In this document: positions 1 to 10,709 of the stretch, one piece after another
How the letters are laid out: each line of letters starts with the position of its first letter
How positions within the stretch are numbered: position 1 is the first letter of the stretch
Assembly (NCBI GenBank): GCA_032871835.1
Contig: CM065295.1
Location: 21,462,501-21,526,500 of the forward strand
From: Dipteronia dyeriana
Taxonomy: Eukaryota; Streptophyta; Magnoliopsida; Sapindales; Sapindaceae
Direction of reading: 5' to 3'
DNA length: 64,000 nt
The notes under the pieces: generated by a model
Seen by the model: only the letters and a program-made list of their open reading frames with translations
What the model was told of the DNA's origin: nothing
Databases searched by the model: none
Position numbers and translations under genes: made by a program

Positions 1-776
1 ATACAACAAATTCTCGAAAAACCATAATAACAGCTTGACACGGTACAACAATTCCTCGGAAATGCTTAATAAAACAATGGATCAATGCAACAATTTCTCG
101 GAAAACCAAAATAAAAGCTCGAGCCAATACAACAAAATCTCGGAAAACCATAATAAAAGCTCGCACAATACAGCAATTTCTCGAAATGCTTAGTAAATGC
201 TCGGACCAATTCAACAGTTTCTCGAAAAACCAAAATAAAAGCTCGAGTCAATACAAGAAAATCTCGGAAAACCATAATAATTGCTCGACACAATACAACA
301 ATTTCTCGGAAATACTTAATAAATGCTCGGACCAATTCAACAATTTCTCAGAAAATCAAAATAAAAGCTCGAACCAATATAACAAAATCTCGAAAAACCA
401 TAATAAAAGCTCGACAAAATACAACATTTTCTCGGAAATGCTTAATAAAAGCTCGACCCAATACAACAATTTCTCTGAAATGCTTAATAAAAACTCGACC
501 CAATACAACAATTTCTCAAAAAATAAAAATAAAAACTCGAGCCAATACAATAAAATCTCGAAAAACCATAATAAAAGCACGATACAATATAACAACTTCT
601 AGAAAAATGCTTAATAAAAGCTCTCCCAATACAACAATTTATTGGAAAACAAAAATAAAAGCTTGAATCAATACAATAAAATCTCGAAAAACCATAATAA
701 AAGCTCGACACAATACAACAAATTATTGGAAATGCTTAATAAAAGCTCGATCCAATACAACAAATTCTCGGACAAA
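1..776. repeat. 42-bp minisatellite with three-unit (126-bp) higher-order structure
   Basis: The stretch is a continuous array of about 42-bp units, each containing TCTCGGAAA, AATAAAAGCTCG and CAATACAACA. Three unit types alternate, recognised by GGAAATGCTTAATAAA, GAAAACCAAAATAAAA and GAAAACCATAATAAAA. This gives a higher-order period of about 126 bp. The unit length is a multiple of three, so long open frames occur on both strands, including 138 codons at 186-602 with a 14-residue period rich in N, S, K, Q and Y. Single-base losses near 155-180 and a TAG at about 600 break the frame. It is therefore either a non-coding minisatellite or a decayed repetitive coding region. The array runs off the left edge. 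Confidence 0.9.
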
Positions 777-1636
777 GATATAAACAACCTGGTGCACTTT
801 CTGGAGACTATATGTTCATGCATTTGTTGAATACATCTTAAAACCCTCAAAAATGCATGAAAATAAATTAGGGAGATCACAAAGATCCGTTACCTGCAGA
901 TTCGAAAAATGTTTCTCACAAGCACTTTAGATCGATTTCCAGACTACTTTTTTGGAGAGAGAGTTAACTTCTCTTTTTCAAACCGAAGATCAAAGCATAA
1001 ATATAACTTTTAAGGGCAAATTGGGTAGTTCACTATAATAGGTGTATTTTAAACATAAGTTATTAAACTAGTGAAATCATCACAACACAAGAAAAAAATG
1101 TGACAATCATTACCATTTCCACTTCTTCAAAACCCCTTAGGTCCACATTTGACCCCGTGGGGGTAAGGCCCATCTGAAACACTCATCCCTATGATAAACA
1201 TACAAGGTGCGTATTGAACTCTATCAATAAAAAAATTAAGAGTTAATTTTGTTTCTTAAACAAAATGATAGTCATAGATTGATGTATTCGTAAGGGTTTT
1301 TTTTTTGTTAAGAAAAATTATATATGTTGTTATTTGTTTTGACTACCATTTAGGACTTATTAATCCGTACAAAATTGGAACATGTTATGTTTTTTTTTTA
1401 AATGGGTATATTAATAATTAAAAGAGTTTATAAATAAAATGTATTAAAATAAAACGAAAACTAATGCTAGATAGACCAAAAAATAAGATCAAAACTCAAC
1501 ATAAATGATGTTACAAGTGGTTTGTTTATTAATGGTTTGTGTGATAATGACATAAATGGTTTGTGTGATAATGACAGTTCATTTGCTATATCATTTGAGT
1601 TGATTTTTGGTTAATTATTTGGATTATATAGTATTA
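777..1636. other. AT-rich intergenic stretch, no gene seen
   Basis: After the array a short non-repetitive tail closes the last repeat frame at about 830. The remainder is AT-rich with T-runs near 1298 and 1391. I see no coding region, RNA gene or clear repeat. TGGTTTGTGTGATAATGACA is repeated closely near 1537-1576. Confidence 0.6.
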
Positions 1637-1737
1637 GAGCATCTTCAATGTAAATATGCATTTTTGAGTTTTTAAATAGTGTCACATCACCATTTCTATT
1701 CATTATGGACCCACTTTTGGATTATTATTTTTATATA

Positions 1738-2623
1738 TGTTGAGGTTGATTTCTGGATTGTATCAGAAAAGCCAACAAGGATTGGATTTCGGCTGAGATT
1801 TCAAAGAGAGAGAGAAAGAGAAAGAGAAAGAAAACAAGACACGAGTTTTTTACATGGTAAAACTCCGATGACTGGAGAAACGTCCATGGGTGGTTGAATG
1901 ATCAACCTAGCCAAAATCCACTATGAATTTCTTGAATATTACAAGTTCTCGATCTCTCTTTTTTCTCTCTAAATTTTGCTATTATTTCTGTATGCTCTAT
2001 TGTCTATATCTTTTTTGGACGAGATTATGGGTCTATTTATATGTTTATAGAACCCTAATCTGCTTTGTACAAGTAATAAAAGATCTCTATATTTAATTAT
2101 GATTTGGTTTCTTGTTTAAAGCTGGTTGTCTTATTTCCTGTTTCGGAGTCTTGTATTGAGATCAAATGGGATTCTAGTAATGCATTCCAATTTGGACTTG
2201 TTTCCTTATATAAGGATGTAGTCTTTTTAAAAGAAATAAAGTTGTTGCCTGATTGGGAACCCTTCCAGCTCAGTATTCTGTGATTTTTGGGATTCCTTCC
2301 TGATATGGATATCTTCGTGTATTTAATGACCTAATCCGTGTGAACTAAGCACTAAGCTTCTTATTCGGTTTTCTTCATATTTATCCCGAGCAAGGATAAT
2401 ACCAGCGGGGCCCGAGTAACATCGTTTGAACCCGAATGGAAGCATCATTTAACCAGTCCAGAGTGTCGTTAACTGATCCCGAGTAGGTTTCATTCAACAT
2501 CTGCTTATCGCTTCCTCAGCAATGTCTTGTAGGATATTTTCTGAATGCCTATTTGGATGTCCACCTGGCAATTTATCATTTTTGTTTGATGATGTGTTCA
2601 TCCGATAAAATTCAAATATGACA
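1738..2623 (-). repeat. 3' LTR of Tat copy 1
   Basis: This 886-bp LTR matches 9395-10274 throughout, for example the CTTTTCTGATACAATCCAG stretch and the GA-rich tract near 1801-1830. On the minus strand it starts TGTCATATTTG and ends CTCAACA, so it has TG...CA ends. A TATA-like box (TATAAATAG on minus) lies at 2033-2041. It lacks the antisense-ORF fragment found in the LTRs of copy 2. Confidence 0.93.
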
Positions 2624-2626
2624 ATA

Positions 2627-2640
2627 CCCCCTTAAAATAT
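2627..2640 (-). promoter_or_regulatory. Polypurine tract of Tat copy 1
   Basis: On the minus strand TTTTAAGGGGG lies three bases before the 3' LTR. The same sequence in the same place precedes the 3' LTR of copy 2 (27642-27655). This is the expected plus-strand primer. Confidence 0.85.
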
Positions 2641-3118
2641 TTTTGTTGAACAAGGTTTGTTCGGGCAAAAGTATTTTAATTAGTTATCAATATCTATTCA
2701 GTATCCGAGTAAATATCTTGTCATAATGACGTGTTTCAATGGCGACCCTGCAAATTCGATTTGCCTCCTTACGTGAGATCTCTAATGATGGCGACGTTTT
2801 AGAGTTCTGACGGCGAAAGCCAGTTCTCTTTCTTACATGTGTCTCTGGCCTTTTCATTTTTTAATATTATTTATGAGAAACGACCTACTCGCTTCCCCGT
2901 GTGCCGCCTCTGTCATCAATCCTTATCATTGTTTTTTCCCTCCTTGAGATCTGGGGTTTCGTGCTTTTATTTCTTTAAATTCTTCACTCAGCAGAAGAAA
3001 TTTCTTAAACCCAGATTTCTCAACAGAAACAATTTCTTGAACCCAGATTTCTTTACGCAGAAGGTCGTGACTTTTCATTGAAGATCTTGCACCAGACTTT
3101 ATCCAAGGTTAGTCTTTA

Positions 3119-3556
3119 ATGGAGCCATCTTCCCATCATCGTCTTTTTAATATCGCTCTTGATGCATTAGAACGTGGGAATTTCCAGTTAGTTTCTTGTA
3201 TTAGAAGATTACTGGGGGAAATCCCTGTAGATGAACCTCCATTTTTAGAAGTTGATGTTTTGAGGCTTCACCCTGACGTCACTTTTAGCCATGTATCGAG
3301 TTCTTCGTCTAGTTCTGATTCTGATATTTCTGACCACAGGGTACCTCTTCGAAGGATGGGAAAACATCAAAGTAGAAGTGAAGTCCGCAAGCACAGCTTG
3401 GGCAATATTTTGATCAGGGAGCAGATTGTCAATGAAAATGATGTTGAAGAGGAGTTCAGGGCGTCTCGTCTTACTTTTCCTGCTGAACACCCGAGCGGGT
3501 TTGACACTGAACCGAATATGGTCAGGTCAGATGAGATAATGAAGTATCGCTCCTGA
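3119..3556 (+). pseudogene. Truncated antisense ORF (aORF) of Tat copy 1
   Basis: This 145-codon frame runs opposite to gag-pol. It begins MEPSSHHRLFNIALDALERG, and the same N-terminus occurs in the antisense ORF of copy 2 at 27159. A Ser/Asp-rich linker follows at residues 60-72. It ends at a TGA just after the start of the region that in copy 2 becomes the 'putative gypsy type transposon' domain. The rest is missing because of the internal deletion next to it. The product's role is unknown. Some Tat-lineage elements carry an extra ORF in this position and orientation. Confidence 0.75.
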
Positions 3557-3699
3557 TTCGATTTGCCTAATTCTTTTGGAAATCCCGAGTCTAATTTTTT
3601 ATTTATAACTGCAAAATCAATAAAGTTATAAATTTCAACCAATATTTATCCTAACTAAAATTGTCCTAACTAGAAAAAATAACAAAAAAAAATTTAAGG

Positions 3700-4904
3700 A
3701 TAGAAAATCTTCAGATATTGGGCATTGCATGGTCGGGGTAAAACCCCTCCATTAGGTCGTGCAATCCAATATACCCCATGGCCAGCTATTCCTTTGATTT
3801 TTTACAGGCCTTCCCATTTGTCAGTCAATGAACCTGCAACTTTATTTTTTATGTTCAATGACACATTTCTGAGTACCAGGTCTCCTAGCTAGAATTTTCT
3901 GATCCAAACATGAGAGTTGTAGTGGCGAACTACCCTTTGCTGATATGCCATATTTCGTATTCGGGATTTCTCCCTTTTTTCTTCTAGCTCATCTAGACTT
4001 TGTAATAGCATATCAATGTTCTGCTCTTCATCGTATAGCCTGACCCGGGGTGACGTATATGACGATTCTATAGGAATAACAACTTCTGTTCCAAACGCTA
4101 AAGTGAATGGAATTTCTCCTGTTGAAGTTCTCGATGTTGTCCGATACGCCCATAACACTTCGGGAAGTTTTTCAACCCAGCTTTCTTTCTTGGCATCTAG
4201 CTTTGCTTTGATTGTGTGCTTGATGACTTTGTTCACTGCTTCCACCTGCCCATTTTTCTGAGGGTGGGCAGGTGTGGCATAGTAATTGACAATCTGGTAC
4301 TCTTTGCACAGCTGTCTGAATTTCAAGTTATCGAACTGGGTGCCGTTGTCTGTGATTATAGTGTTTGGGACTCCAAACCTATAAAGTATATTCTTTTTCA
4401 CAAAATTTATGGTGTTTGCTTCTGTGAAGTGCACTAATGCTTCAGCTTCTACCCACTTCGTGAAATAGTCAACGGCTACTATTGTATGCTTTGCTCCACC
4501 CCCTGTCCCGGCTGACATTGGGCCGATTAGATCCAAACCCCACATGGCAAATGGCCATGGGGACATGAGGTTTTTGAGTTGCTCAGGGGGCTGTCGGATG
4601 TCATTAACAATCCTTTAGCAAGTTTTGCAACTTTCTTAACACTGTTGTGCATCTAAGAATATAGTAGGCCAATAATAGCCTTGCATAAGTACCTTGTGTG
4701 CCAAACTTTTACCCCCAGTGTGGTTTTCACAAACTCCTCCATGGATTTCCTGTAGTATCCGATATGCAGCTTCCTTTGATACACATCTTTGGAGTGTTCA
4801 GAAATACCCTTTTCTGTATAGTTCTCCTCCAACCAACATGTATCTGGCTGATCTATACCTGATGCGTTTTGCTTGTAAGGGATCTTTCGGGAGCACGCCT
4901 TTTT
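3700..4904 (-). pseudogene. Integrase of Tat copy 1
   Basis: The longest open part (3889-4566) contains the integrase core: WGLDLIGPM, then AVDYFTKWVEAEA (first catalytic Asp), IITDNGTQFD (second Asp) and QVEAVNK (Glu). The H-x-H/C-x2-C zinc region lies upstream (about 4600-4750) but is broken by stops. The C-terminal part runs to about 3720 (WEGL-like, near CTGAAGATTTTCTATCC on minus). All three catalytic residues are kept here, unlike copy 2, but the domain is not part of an intact polyprotein. Its role was to insert cDNA into the genome. Confidence 0.88.
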
Positions 4905-5432
4905 CTAGAAACTTTTTAGCTGAGTCATCCAACCATTTGGCGGTGTTCGTATTTCTAAAATTTTTAAGTTTCTTGGTTCAGTTGTGTTTGGTTTAAGGAG
5001 ATGTGCAACCGGAATGGTCTTTGGCCTGATTGTGGTTGTTGCTGACGCTAGCTTGGACAATGCGTCTGCCTTTTCATTCTTCTCCCTAGGGATTTGGGTA
5101 ATCTTATATTCTTTAAATTTCTGGATGAGCTGTTTCGCAATGTCACGGTAGATTATCATGCCTTCATCCTTGGCTTGGTACTCGTCCAAGATTTGAACTA
5201 CCTGTGAATCACTGAATATCTCAACCTCATCTGCTCTGAGAGCTATGCAGACTCTGAGTCTAGCTAGTAGCGCCTCGTACTCTGCTTGATTATTGGTTAC
5301 CTTGAAGTCAAACCTCATGGCACATTCGACGTCATCTCCTTCGGGGGTGCATACTACGATCCCTGCCCCACTGCCATAAGTGTTTGAAGAGCCATCAACA
5401 TACAGCTTCCATGGGAAATTTTTATCCAACAT
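4905..5432 (-). pseudogene. Second (archaeal-type) RNase H of Tat copy 1
   Basis: The frame starts near LYVDGSSNTYGSGAG (first Asp), continues with NNQAEYEALL (Glu) and FSDSQVV (Asp), and is followed by EKNEKADALSKLAS. This is an extra RNase H between the ordinary RT-RNase H and integrase. It is known from the Tat lineage and not from most gypsy clades. The frame is open over 175 codons but is cut off from its neighbours by stops. Confidence 0.85.
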
Positions 5433-5439
5433 CTTTTTT

Positions 5440-6042
5440 GCTTCCAGGTTTGGTTATATGAATTCTGCTAGGAAATCTACCACTGTTTTCCCTTTGAGAG
5501 ATGTCTTGGGGATGTAGTGGATATCGAATTCACTTAGCTCGATTGCCCATTTGGTTAATCTCCCTGAAATCTCAGGCTTCTGTAAAATCTGCTTCAATGG
5601 GAAATCGGTGAGAACCTGGATTGTGTGTCTGGAAGTATGGCCTTAGCTTTCTTGCTGAAGAGACTAATTCCAGGGCAATCGTTTTTACCTGTGAATATCT
5701 GGTCTCAGCCGGTAGAAGTGCCTTGCTGGTGTAGTACACTGGATTTTGTACTCCATATTCTGTTCTGACTAGAACTGAGCTTGTTGCCAGTACTGTAATT
5801 GACAAGTACAGTTGGAGTGTGTCCCCCATATGAGGTTTTGAAAGGATGGGAGCCTGTCTTAAATACTCTTTAATTTTTAAGAATGCATGCTCGCACTCTT
5901 CATTCCATTCAAGTCTTTTCCTTTTTCTAATTATTTTGAAAAAGGGTGCACATCTGTCTGTGGCTTTTGAGATGAATCTTCCTAAGGAAGCCGAACATCC
6001 TGTTAGGCGTTGTACTTCTTTGAGTGTCCTCGGTGAAGTCAT
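5440..6042 (-). pseudogene. RT connection and gypsy-type RNase H of Tat copy 1
   Basis: The frame at 5572-6042 starts MTSPRTLKEVQRLTGCSASLG, the connection region after reverse transcriptase (rounds of 'L-x-G-x-x-A-L-x-R-F-I'). It goes on through FKIIRK, EECEHAFLKIKEYL and LQLYLSITVLATSSVLVR, the RNase H region of gypsy elements. A frameshift near 5620 separates it from the C-terminal RNase H part (LSEFDIHYIP-like, 5500-5560). It would degrade the RNA of the RNA-DNA hybrid during reverse transcription. Confidence 0.8.
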
Positions 6043-6045
6043 TCT

Positions 6046-6960
6046 CTACAGGGCCTGTATCTTTTCGGGGTTAACTTCGATTCCTCTTTGATGTACTTGA
6101 AAACCTAGGAGTCTTCCTGAAGAAACCTCGAATAAACAATTGTTCGGATTTAGCTTCATTTGGTATCTCCTCAAGACATCAAATATCTCCCGCAGATCTG
6201 AAGTATGCTTGTCTGATGTGATGCTCTTGGTCAGCATATCATTAATGTATACTTCCATGTTCCTTCCTATTTGCCGTGAAAAGATTTTGTTGACCAACCT
6301 ATGATAAGTTGCTCCTGCATTTTTCAGTGTAAAGAGCATCACAGTATAGCAGTACAAACCCTGATCAATTGTGAATGCTGTTTTTTTTTTGTCAGCCTTG
6401 TTCATCCTGATCTGGTTATACCCCGAGTAAGCATCCATGAAACTGAGTAGCTCATGGTCTAATGTAGCGTCAACCAACTGATCTATCCTTGGGAGTGGAA
6501 AACTATCTTTCGGGCATACATTGTTCAGATCTGTGAAATCTACGCACATCCTCCACTGTCCATTCCTTTTTTTGGACGAGGACTACATTAGCCACCCATT
6601 AAGGGTAATTGACCTCTCTAATTGATCCTACAGAGAGTAGCTTCTCTACTTCCTGTTTGATCGCCTGACTTCTTTCAAGGTTGAATGATCTTCTCTTTTG
6701 TATCACCGGTTTTACATTCGGGTCTACTGTGAGATGGTGGGATATTATTCGGGCATCTATCCCGACCATGTCTTTATGACTTCAAGCAAACACATCCCTG
6801 TATTCTTTAAGTAGATCAATGAGGCTTTGTTTGACTCTTCCTTCCAGATTGGCCCCGACCTTGACCTTTTTGTCTGGTTCATCTTCTTTCAGAGCGATTT
6901 CTTCAATCGGTTCAGTTTTAGATTAATTCGGTTCTTCTCTTGGATCGAACTCGAATGATA
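6046..6960 (-). pseudogene. Reverse transcriptase of Tat copy 1
   Basis: The core (6046-6549) reads MCVDFTDLNNVCPKDSFPLP, FMDAYSGYNQIRM, VMLFTLKNAGATYHRLV and then YINDMLTKS. The normal YxDD active site has become YIND at 6238-6249, and VMPFGLKNA has become VMLFTLKNA. The N-terminal part (about 6560-6960) is recognisable but frameshifted around 6575, where a T/A run interrupts QKKNGQW. The enzyme would be catalytically dead even with frames repaired. Confidence 0.88.
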
Positions 6961-7031
6961 GGGGCTTTTCGTTCTGACTCGGTTGTGTTATAGTGCAAAC
7001 ATGTTCATTCTTGTCCTTGTATACTGACAGG

Positions 7032-7445
7032 TTAGCTCTTTGGACCATCTCCTGAGATCCTTTGACTACCCAGACCCCGACCCCCCTGTTCAGTCGGGAA
7101 TTTCATCATTAAGGCATAAGTGGTTGTTACGGCCTTAGTTTTATTCAGGAATGGTCGTCCCAATAGTGCATTATATGGCCAATTATCCAAGTCTACTACC
7201 ACGAAGTCGAGCAATACATTTCTCTGGTAAGGTGCTACTCCAATCTTCACAGGTAGCATTGCCGTCCCGATTGACCTGACTTCAACCCCCCCGAATCCTC
7301 TAAGTGGGGTACGGAAGGGTTGTAAGTCCTTTCGGTCTAACCTGAGTTGATCGTAGACGGCTACATTGAGAATATCTGCTGAGCTTCCATTATCTATCAG
7401 GATTCTCCTGACTTCCCGGCGACCAATCCGGGCACTTATGAACAA
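7032..7445 (-). pseudogene. Aspartic protease domain of Tat copy 1
   Basis: The 137-codon frame contains RRILIDNGSSADILNVAVYDQL, in which DNGSS is the Tat-type form of the D-T/S-G aspartic protease motif. ALLGRPFLNKTKAVTTTYAL follows, the usual downstream ALLGRP hallmark. The protein would process the gag-pol polyprotein. It ends in a frameshift at a C-run near 7080. It is well conserved against copy 2 at 19446. Confidence 0.85.
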
Positions 7446-7505
7446 GGCATCATTTGGCCGAACATCTATGCCATGTGAATCTACTTCTGTGAATGTTATT
7501 GGGTC

Positions 7506-9348
7506 TCATCCTTTCTTTATCCTCTTCGGGTCTGGCTCGATCGAGTTTATATCAAAGTTATTTCTTGCTTCTACTGCTTCTCTAATTTCTTGAGTTCGTT
7601 CTCGGTTACTTCTTCCAGTGGATGGTCCTCCAAAGATCGTTTGTATTACTTGATTGGCCTCTAGACTGGTCCTTTGATTTTGACCAGAGTCGTGATCAGT
7701 TCTAATCTCTTTCTTTGCTTCTGATTTTTCATCCCTTCTCAAAATCACATCATGTAGATGTCTTTCCCGAATGAGGGTTTCTATGTAATCTCTAAGCTGG
7801 TAACACTTGGTGGTCTCATGACCGGGTTTCCTTGTGGAACCGACAGTATTTGGTTGTGTCTCGCCGAGCAAACTGAGATTTACGGCGTGGCTCTTGTACC
7901 ATATTCTTTGTTTCCAGAATGACCAGGATTTCCTCCTATTTTTACCGAAGAGGGGTGTAACTGGTGTATCTACCTCTGTACTTCTCGGTGGTCTGTTCGG
8001 CATTTCGCCTATTATCCCCGTCCTTGCTTTTTTCTTTGCCATTTCCCTTCTGTTTTCCCTTCTTGTTCTGGCCCTTAGCCTCAACATCCTTCTGTTTGGG
8101 TTTTCCTCCATGCATATAGCATCCTCAAGTGACCAATTCTTTTTCCTCGGCCAGTGCATATCCTCCCGCCATATCCATCATGTCTGTATATCTAGTCAGG
8201 CGGGCCCTCCTTAAATAAAAACATAGCCGACCATTCTGCAGGTTGTTGATGAACGCAGCAATTATTGCTTCATCGTTTGCACTGCCAATTTCTGACACTG
8301 CTTGGCCGAATCTTCCTAAGTATTTCTTCAGTGACTCATCCTTCCCTTGCTTTATTTGAGAAAGGTGAGTTACTGACTTTTTCCTGTGAACATTGCTCAG
8401 AAATTGCCTCGAAAAGCTCCTACTCAGTTCACTGAAACTTCTGATGCTTGCTGGAGGCAACCTCCCGAACCACCTCGAGCCCATGTCTCCTAGAGTTTAT
8501 GGAAAATTGAGACATAGTAAGGGATCACTGTGGGCAAACTGAGCCATGGCACCTTTATAGCGTCTCACGTGCTCTTTTGGATCTGTATCTTTCTTAAACT
8601 GCTCCATGTGTGGCATCCTGAATCTTTCTGGGAATGGGGTCCGCAGGATTTCCTTGGTGAATGGACTGTCTGAATCGTCATCAGACAAATCATTATACAT
8701 GTAACGTCTGACCAGTGCATCCATTTGACGCCTATTGTTCTCGACTTCTTGAGTTAGGCTATGGATTATGACATCTCTGTCTCCCATCGGGCTACTCCGA
8801 TGGTTGAATTGTTGGGTGACTGTCATTCTTTCTAGCTTTTCACTTTGATGCTGAGTTTCTCGCATGACTCCGTGATAACGCTTGCGATAGTGCCGATCGC
8901 TATCTTTTGATGACTACCGATCCCTGTGCTGATCATGTTTACGGTGTCTAGTACGGACTGTCTGATCCTGGTCCTGCTTCTGGCGTGGTCGTTCCTCTTC
9001 AGGTGTTTCACGCCCAGCCTGTTTGATTGGGGTAAGGTTTCTTCCGACTTCTGGTGTATTTATTTATGGACCTACTACCACCGAACGAAGCCTTGCAGGT
9101 AGGAGGTTAAGAGTTTGTGCTTCTGTGGCCAGTAGATCAACTCCTTCCTTTGCTGCGTCTGCCACCAGTTGCAACACTTCCCGAAAATGTTGAGTTAGAT
9201 CTCCACTGGTTGGAGAAACTTGCTGGATCCCCGCCAGAAATGTAGGTTGGTTCTCTGTTGTTGCAGTGAGATCCCGTGAGGTACTGCCAACATGAAAGTT
9301 ATCCGGAGATTTTTAGACATCCCCGGAATTGCTTCTGCTTTCTACCAT
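7506..9348 (-). pseudogene. Gag region of Tat copy 1
   Basis: Gag is spread over three overlapping frames: 8497-8865 (contains PFPERFRMPHMEQFKKDTDP), 8125-8484 (retrotransposon gag core, FSELSRSFSRQFLSNVHRKK and SEIGSANDEAIIAAFINNLQ) and 7506-8159 (nucleocapsid side, GHETTKCYQLRDYIETLI). The likely start is an ATG at 9348 on minus, which is followed after 11 codons by an in-frame TAA (9313-9315). The same stop occurs at the same codon in copy 2. Other lesions include a TAA near 9063 and several frameshifts. Gag would form the virus-like particle. Confidence 0.82.
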
Positions 9349-9364
9349 CGCTTCTGATCAAGTC

Positions 9365-9392
9365 GGAGGTTCAAACCCTCCTTCTAGCGCCA
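9365..9392 (-). promoter_or_regulatory. Primer-binding site of Tat copy 1, with complete tRNA T-arm complement
   Basis: Directly after the 5' LTR the minus strand reads TGGCGCTAGAAGGAGGG, a PBS starting with TGG as expected for pairing with a tRNA CCA end. On the plus strand the 28 nt read exactly like a tRNA 3' end: stem GGAGG, loop TTCAAAC, stem CCTCC, acceptor strand TTCTAGC, discriminator G, then CCA. I cannot name the tRNA. Confidence 0.75.
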
Positions 9393-9394
9393 AT

Positions 9395-10274
9395 TCTTGA
9401 TGTTGATTTCTGGATTGTATCAGAAAAGCCAACAAGGATTGGATTTCGGTTGAGATTTCAAAGAGAGAGAGAAGGAGAAAGTAAACAAGACACGAGTTTT
9501 TTACGTGGTAAAACTCCGATGACAGGAGAAACGTCCACGGGTGGTTGAATGATCAACCTAGCCAAAATCCACTATGAATTCTTGAATATTACAAGCTCTC
9601 GATCTCTCTTTTTTCTCTCTGAATTTTGCTATTATTTCTGTATGCTCTATTGTCTATATATTTTTTGGACGAGATTATGGATTTATTTATATGTTTATAG
9701 AACCCTAATCTGCTTTGTACAAGTAATAAAAGATCTCTGCATTTAATTGTGATTTGGTTTCTTGTTTAAAGTTGGTTGTCTTCTTTCCTGTTTCGGAGTC
9801 TTGTATTGAGATCGAATGGGATTCTAGTAGTGCAGTCCAATTTGGACTTGTTTCCTTATATAAGGACGTAGTCATTTTAAAGAAATAAAGTTGTTACCTG
9901 ATTGGGAACCCTTCCAGCTTAGTATTCTGTTCTCTTTGGGATTCCTTCCTGATATGGATATCTTCGTGTATTTAATGACCTAGTCCGTATAAACTAAGCA
10001 CTAATCTTCTTATTCGGTTTTCTTCATATTTATCCCGAGCAAAGATAATACCATCGGGGCCCGAGTAACATTGTCCTGTGGAAGCGTCATTTAACCAGTC
10101 CCGAGTGTAGTTAACTGATCCTGAGTAGGTTTCATTCAACATCTGCTTACTCGGGTTTTCTCTTCCTCAGCAATGTCTTGTAGGATATTTTCTAAATGCC
10201 TATTTGGATGTCCATCTGGCAATTTATCCTTTTTGTTTGATGACGTGTTCATCCGATAAAATTCACATATGACA
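9395..10274 (-). repeat. 5' LTR of Tat copy 1
   Basis: This 880-bp LTR pairs with 1738-2623. By alignment with copy 2 its inner end is ATCAAGA (mutated from ATCAACA) directly before ATTGGCGC. The outer end TGTCATATG is next to the ATATA target duplication. The two LTRs differ by scattered substitutions and short indels (for example GGTTCAAACGATG versus CAATG near 10070), so the insertion is not recent. Confidence 0.92.
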
Positions 10275-10709
10275 ATATAGAAATACGTATTCACATCTCC
10301 AATACAATTATATAAAGTCAAATATAAAATCATTTTATGACCAATCATAATAAAGCAATTATTACATTCACTTTCCTCTTTTATTTTAGCTTTAATATTG
10401 TTGGTGGAAAGAGTTAGAAATCCTAGTTGGCATTTCTATGAGAGTTTCTAGAATTAGAAACCCAACTTCATATCCTCTAACTTTTTGTTTACCACATCAT
10501 CTTCATATTGAAGTTAGATAATTGCATTGGAGAGGGTTATTTTAACTTTTTAAATATCTATCCTATGTGGCAGTCAATTTTCTCCAAATACATATTTGTA
10601 TCGGAGATGCTCTTAATATTAAAATAAATATGTTCATTTCAATAAATGTATTATTGGTATTAAGATGGATCCTTATAGTAATACTTTAATTTTTAAATTA
10701 TATATATAT

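Larger units (their letters stand above)
1738..10274 (-). mobile_element. Ty3/gypsy LTR retrotransposon, Tat lineage, copy 1 (inactive)
   Basis: This is an 8.5-kb element read on the minus strand: 5' LTR 9395-10274, PBS, gag, protease, RT, RNase H, a second archaeal-type RNase H, integrase, antisense-ORF remnant, PPT and 3' LTR 1738-2623. It is flanked by perfect ATATA duplications (1733-1737 and 10275-10279). The second RNase H and the antisense ORF place it in the Tat lineage of plant gypsy elements. Every coding domain has frameshifts or stops, and the RT active site reads YIND instead of YxDD. Compared with copy 2 it has lost about 3.4 kb between integrase and the start of the antisense ORF, with the junction near 3575-3590. 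Confidence 0.93.
1637..10612. mobile_element. Tourist-like MITE split by a gypsy insertion
   Basis: The left end GAGCATCTTCAATG (1637) and right end CGGAGATGCTC (ending 10612) are inverted copies, each flanked by TTA (1634-1636 and 10613-10615). A 3-bp TTA duplication is typical of PIF/Harbinger (Tourist) elements. The two halves (1637-1737 and 10280-10612) are interrupted by the Tat retrotransposon with its own ATATA duplication. Without the insertion the MITE would be about 434 bp. A relative with the same GAGCATCTCCAATG end lies at 33689. Confidence 0.75.
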
